Shown one piece after another: positions 61,668 to 64,000 of a stretch of 64,000 nt of DNA. The notes beneath the pieces are model-generated. The model saw only the letters and a program-made list of their open reading frames with translations. It ran no database searches and had not been told where the DNA came from. Origin of the DNA: Metaphire vulgaris (Eukaryota > Annelida > Clitellata > Crassiclitellata > Megascolecidae); the NCBI GenBank assembly GCA_018105865.1, contig CM030856.1:5659720-5723719 (forward strand). Direction: 5' to 3'. Position 1 is the first letter of the stretch. Each line of letters begins with the position of its first letter. A program made the position numbers and the translations under genes.

Positions 61668-61786
61668 TACAACACGACAATAAACTCTGCAGTACTGTTC
61701 AAACGAATTAAACACAAGTTAGCCAGTAGTTGAATCTAAATACTTGTCAGTTAGCAGTTAAACATAATATAAGCAAACTCTCTTAC

Positions 61787-61807
61787 AAAGAGAGAGAGAG
61801 AGGAGAG

Positions 61808-61885
<78 letters not shown>
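61787..61885. repeat. (GA)n microsatellite
   Basis: About 48 GA units with two single-base breaks, some 130 bp upstream of the KLF-like exon. Confidence 0.95.
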
Positions 61886-61887
<2 letters not shown>

Positions 61888-62680
61888 AACATATGTAACA
61901 ATTTAGGGACTCCAGGGAGCAATTCTTTTCTGCGCTCATACATAAAATGCACCTTCCTCTCTGCCCATATATCCCTCCCTCCCCCTCTCTTTTCTCTGTC
62001 TCTCTCAAATCTTAAAATTTCTGGAATGAACTAATTATAGCCAGTTGCTCAGCTTATTAATTCCTTGGCCTCATTGTTCCCTTCCTAGCAACTATTTTCA
62101 CTTTGTAAAATTATTTATTTGTTTTCAGTGCCTTTTCATGGGATGATATGAAAGTGCTGAATTCCATAGACCTGTTGCTGTACCGAACATCAGCCATACA
62201 AACATCTTAAACGCTATCTGAGTGATGTGCAGACATACTGGATGAAATAGCATGCCGTACGTGCATTCCTAGTAGGTTCACTGGAAACTACACCTCGTAC
62301 CTAACACACTGCGAGCAAGCCTTTAGCATTCTGGGTCCTGCAGCATAGTGCAATGCTAGATCATAAACGTGGCGAAGATTTCCTGCTGCTCCACTTTTTC
62401 GGAGAAATTCTGTTGCATACCTTTATTTTTCACCCCGGGAGAAGATTTCCTGAGCTTGGAAATTCTATTAGTCTCGAATGCTGTCGTTATCAAATCTTAC
62501 GAGAAAAATGCTTCGAAATTTAGCCTACTACTTAAAAGTAAGGAGGGAGTGCAGTTTCCAACTGTTTTGCGCTGTCATGTATCTTTAAAGTGCATTTACC
62601 GTAAGTCGCGATCCTGCGAGCATGTACATGTACCGACTGTGTAGGCTACTTCTGATTATGAATATGCGTTATACGAAACA
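61886..62680. other. spacer upstream of the KLF-like exon
   Basis: Unique-looking AT-rich sequence. An upstream exon or promoter of the KLF-like gene may be here but none could be recognised. Confidence 0.45.
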
Positions 62681-62689
62681 TTAGTTACA

Positions 62690-62894
62690 GAAATCAAGAT
62701 CGGTCACCAGAGGGAACCCACTTTTGTGGAATGTCCTCCCAGACTCCGTCACTACTGTAATTCGAAATCTATTGAACAGTTCAAGAAGAATCTTAAGACA
62801 CACTTGTTTAGTACGTCGTATGACTGCTAACTCATTATTGTAAAGCACTCGTGATTTAGGCTTATGCCTTGTTATAGGGCTATATAAATTATCA

Positions 62895-62926
<32 letters not shown>
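62690..62926 (+). mobile_element. LINE 3-prime remnant with frameshift
   Basis: Translates as LWNVLPDSVTT and, one base shifted, NSKSIEQFKKNLKTHLF, the end of a non-LTR retrotransposon ORF. It continues into gggctatataaattatc and an AAT array. It is the best evidence that the gctatataaatt-(AAT)n endings in this window are LINE tails. Confidence 0.75.
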
Positions 62927-63289
62927 GATAAACAACAGCACACAGCCGTTTAAAACTCTACCTGAAGAGGTCGAAAGTTTGCACAAATATTTGTGACTGC
63001 GAACAACTGTAGCCAAACACATGACGCATCGCTACTGCTTGCATTCTACAATACCACGAGCCAACCAACCTCTCGCCAAGTTGGACTACTGTACAACGGT
63101 CTTTGACCGCGAGTTTTCGACGCATAATTATTGGGCTTTCAGTTAGTTTCCTATGCATAACAGCGGACTCTGAGTTAATTACTGCTGGTAGAGATGATCC
63201 TCGTTGCGTAGGCTATAGGCACACTTTAAGCCGCTGACAAATAGGTCTTGCAGCAGAAAAACACGCGACGTATTGGTATGAGCTAGACC

Positions 63290-64000
63290 TGTGCGACGCC
63301 GCGCCGCCGCCGCCGACGTTTTCATGACGCCGCCGCTGCCGGTAATATAGGATCGGCGCGCCGCCGCCGCCGCCGCCGAGAGAACATCGGCGTGACGCCG
63401 GCGTCCCCTTGGTGAAATTATTTTTCTCATGTAACCAGAGTAAGCCACACTGTTGTAATACGTAGATAAAACTGTCTTTACCATATATATAGTCAACATG
63501 TGCTAGCTAATTCAAAGCACAATTCAAAGCACGCGTTACTTATTTACTTCGCTTCATGCGTCTATCGAATGACGTCCTGTATTGTTTACATTCTGCAAAA
63601 TGGCCACGGCAAAGAAAGCGTTTTCGAAGAAAATTACGCGAAGACCTAAACAGATAAGTACAAAAGGTCATCACCGGTTTTGGGGCTGCTAGAGGCTATA
63701 GATTGTTACGTCGTGAAAGCTCAGATAAGCATAAAAAGGTCATCACCGGAATTTAGGGGCGCAAAATTTGTACCTTGCTCCGAGCGCCGAATACTCTAGC
63801 TACGGCTCTGTTGATAAAATGTTTCTTAAACTGTATAATTTTATTTTTACTAGTATTATAATTTTGTTACGTTGCTTTCAAATGAACCGGGTGACAAAAA
63901 ACCACGAGGATTGAACAAAACCGACGATATCATATGGTATCCTTTGTAGTCGCACGTATTGTACTGTATTAACCGTTTGTACGCCGCCGACGCCGCCAAT
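63290..64000. mobile_element. possible element with GCCGCCGCC-rich ends
   Basis: The CGC/CGG-rich block at 63290-63410 (gccgcgccgccgccgccgac) resembles the sequence at the window end (gtacgccgccgacgccgcc), suggesting paired ends of one element. The interior has two aaaaggtcatcaccgg copies and ends of the 23476-type MITE (63765-63810). Confidence 0.35.

Overview
This is animal nuclear DNA. Genes are split by GT-AG introns of roughly 0.3-5 kb, trinucleotide and dinucleotide microsatellites are abundant, and short DNA transposons, tRNA-derived SINEs and LINE fragments fill the introns. The gene families (a paraxis/scleraxis-type bHLH, a PDZRN-type protein, an ANKRD26/CCDC144-type coiled-coil protein, a KLF9/13-type zinc finger) point to a bilaterian. 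Compact introns and the repeat style suggest a marine invertebrate, perhaps a deuterostome, but the species cannot be fixed from the sequence.

Layout. About 3.8-6.6 kb (+): a paraxis/scleraxis-type bHLH gene, clear in its first exon, with a proposed second exon. About 9.9-28.5 kb (-): an 18-exon gene reconstructed by reading splice sites. All phases agree and it encodes about 800 aa of almost continuous coiled coil whose C-terminal third resembles ANKRD26/CCDC144. About 30.4-46.3 kb (-): the last eight exons of a PDZRN3/4-like gene, with the end of PDZ1, all of PDZ2, the conserved C-terminal block and a C-terminal PDZ ligand. One of its introns appears to be GC-AG. Exons for the RING finger and most of PDZ1 were not found. 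About 60.6-61.7 kb (-): a KLF9/13/16-like three-finger gene. The 46.3-60.6 kb interval is mostly repeats, with a LINE reverse-transcriptase fragment and a few coding-like segments that could not be assigned.

The mobile DNA is the most striking part. At least 17 short non-autonomous elements have hAT-like termini (CAG...CTG inverted repeats). Most are flanked by recognisable 8-bp target-site duplications, many of them exact. One is nested inside another, one resembles Tol2 and another is a 906-bp copy. Several families with otherwise different ends carry a common internal core, approximately GACGACCTTTTTTGCTTGTCAG. A Helitron-like element with a 58-bp minisatellite, two tRNA-derived SINEs, a 5S rRNA-like segment and a small inverted-repeat element with telomere-like filling are also present.

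The genes do not form an obvious pathway. Two encode tissue-type transcription factors, one a probable ubiquitin-ligase scaffold and one a probable centriole-associated coiled-coil protein. All family assignments rest on remembered motifs, not on database searches.
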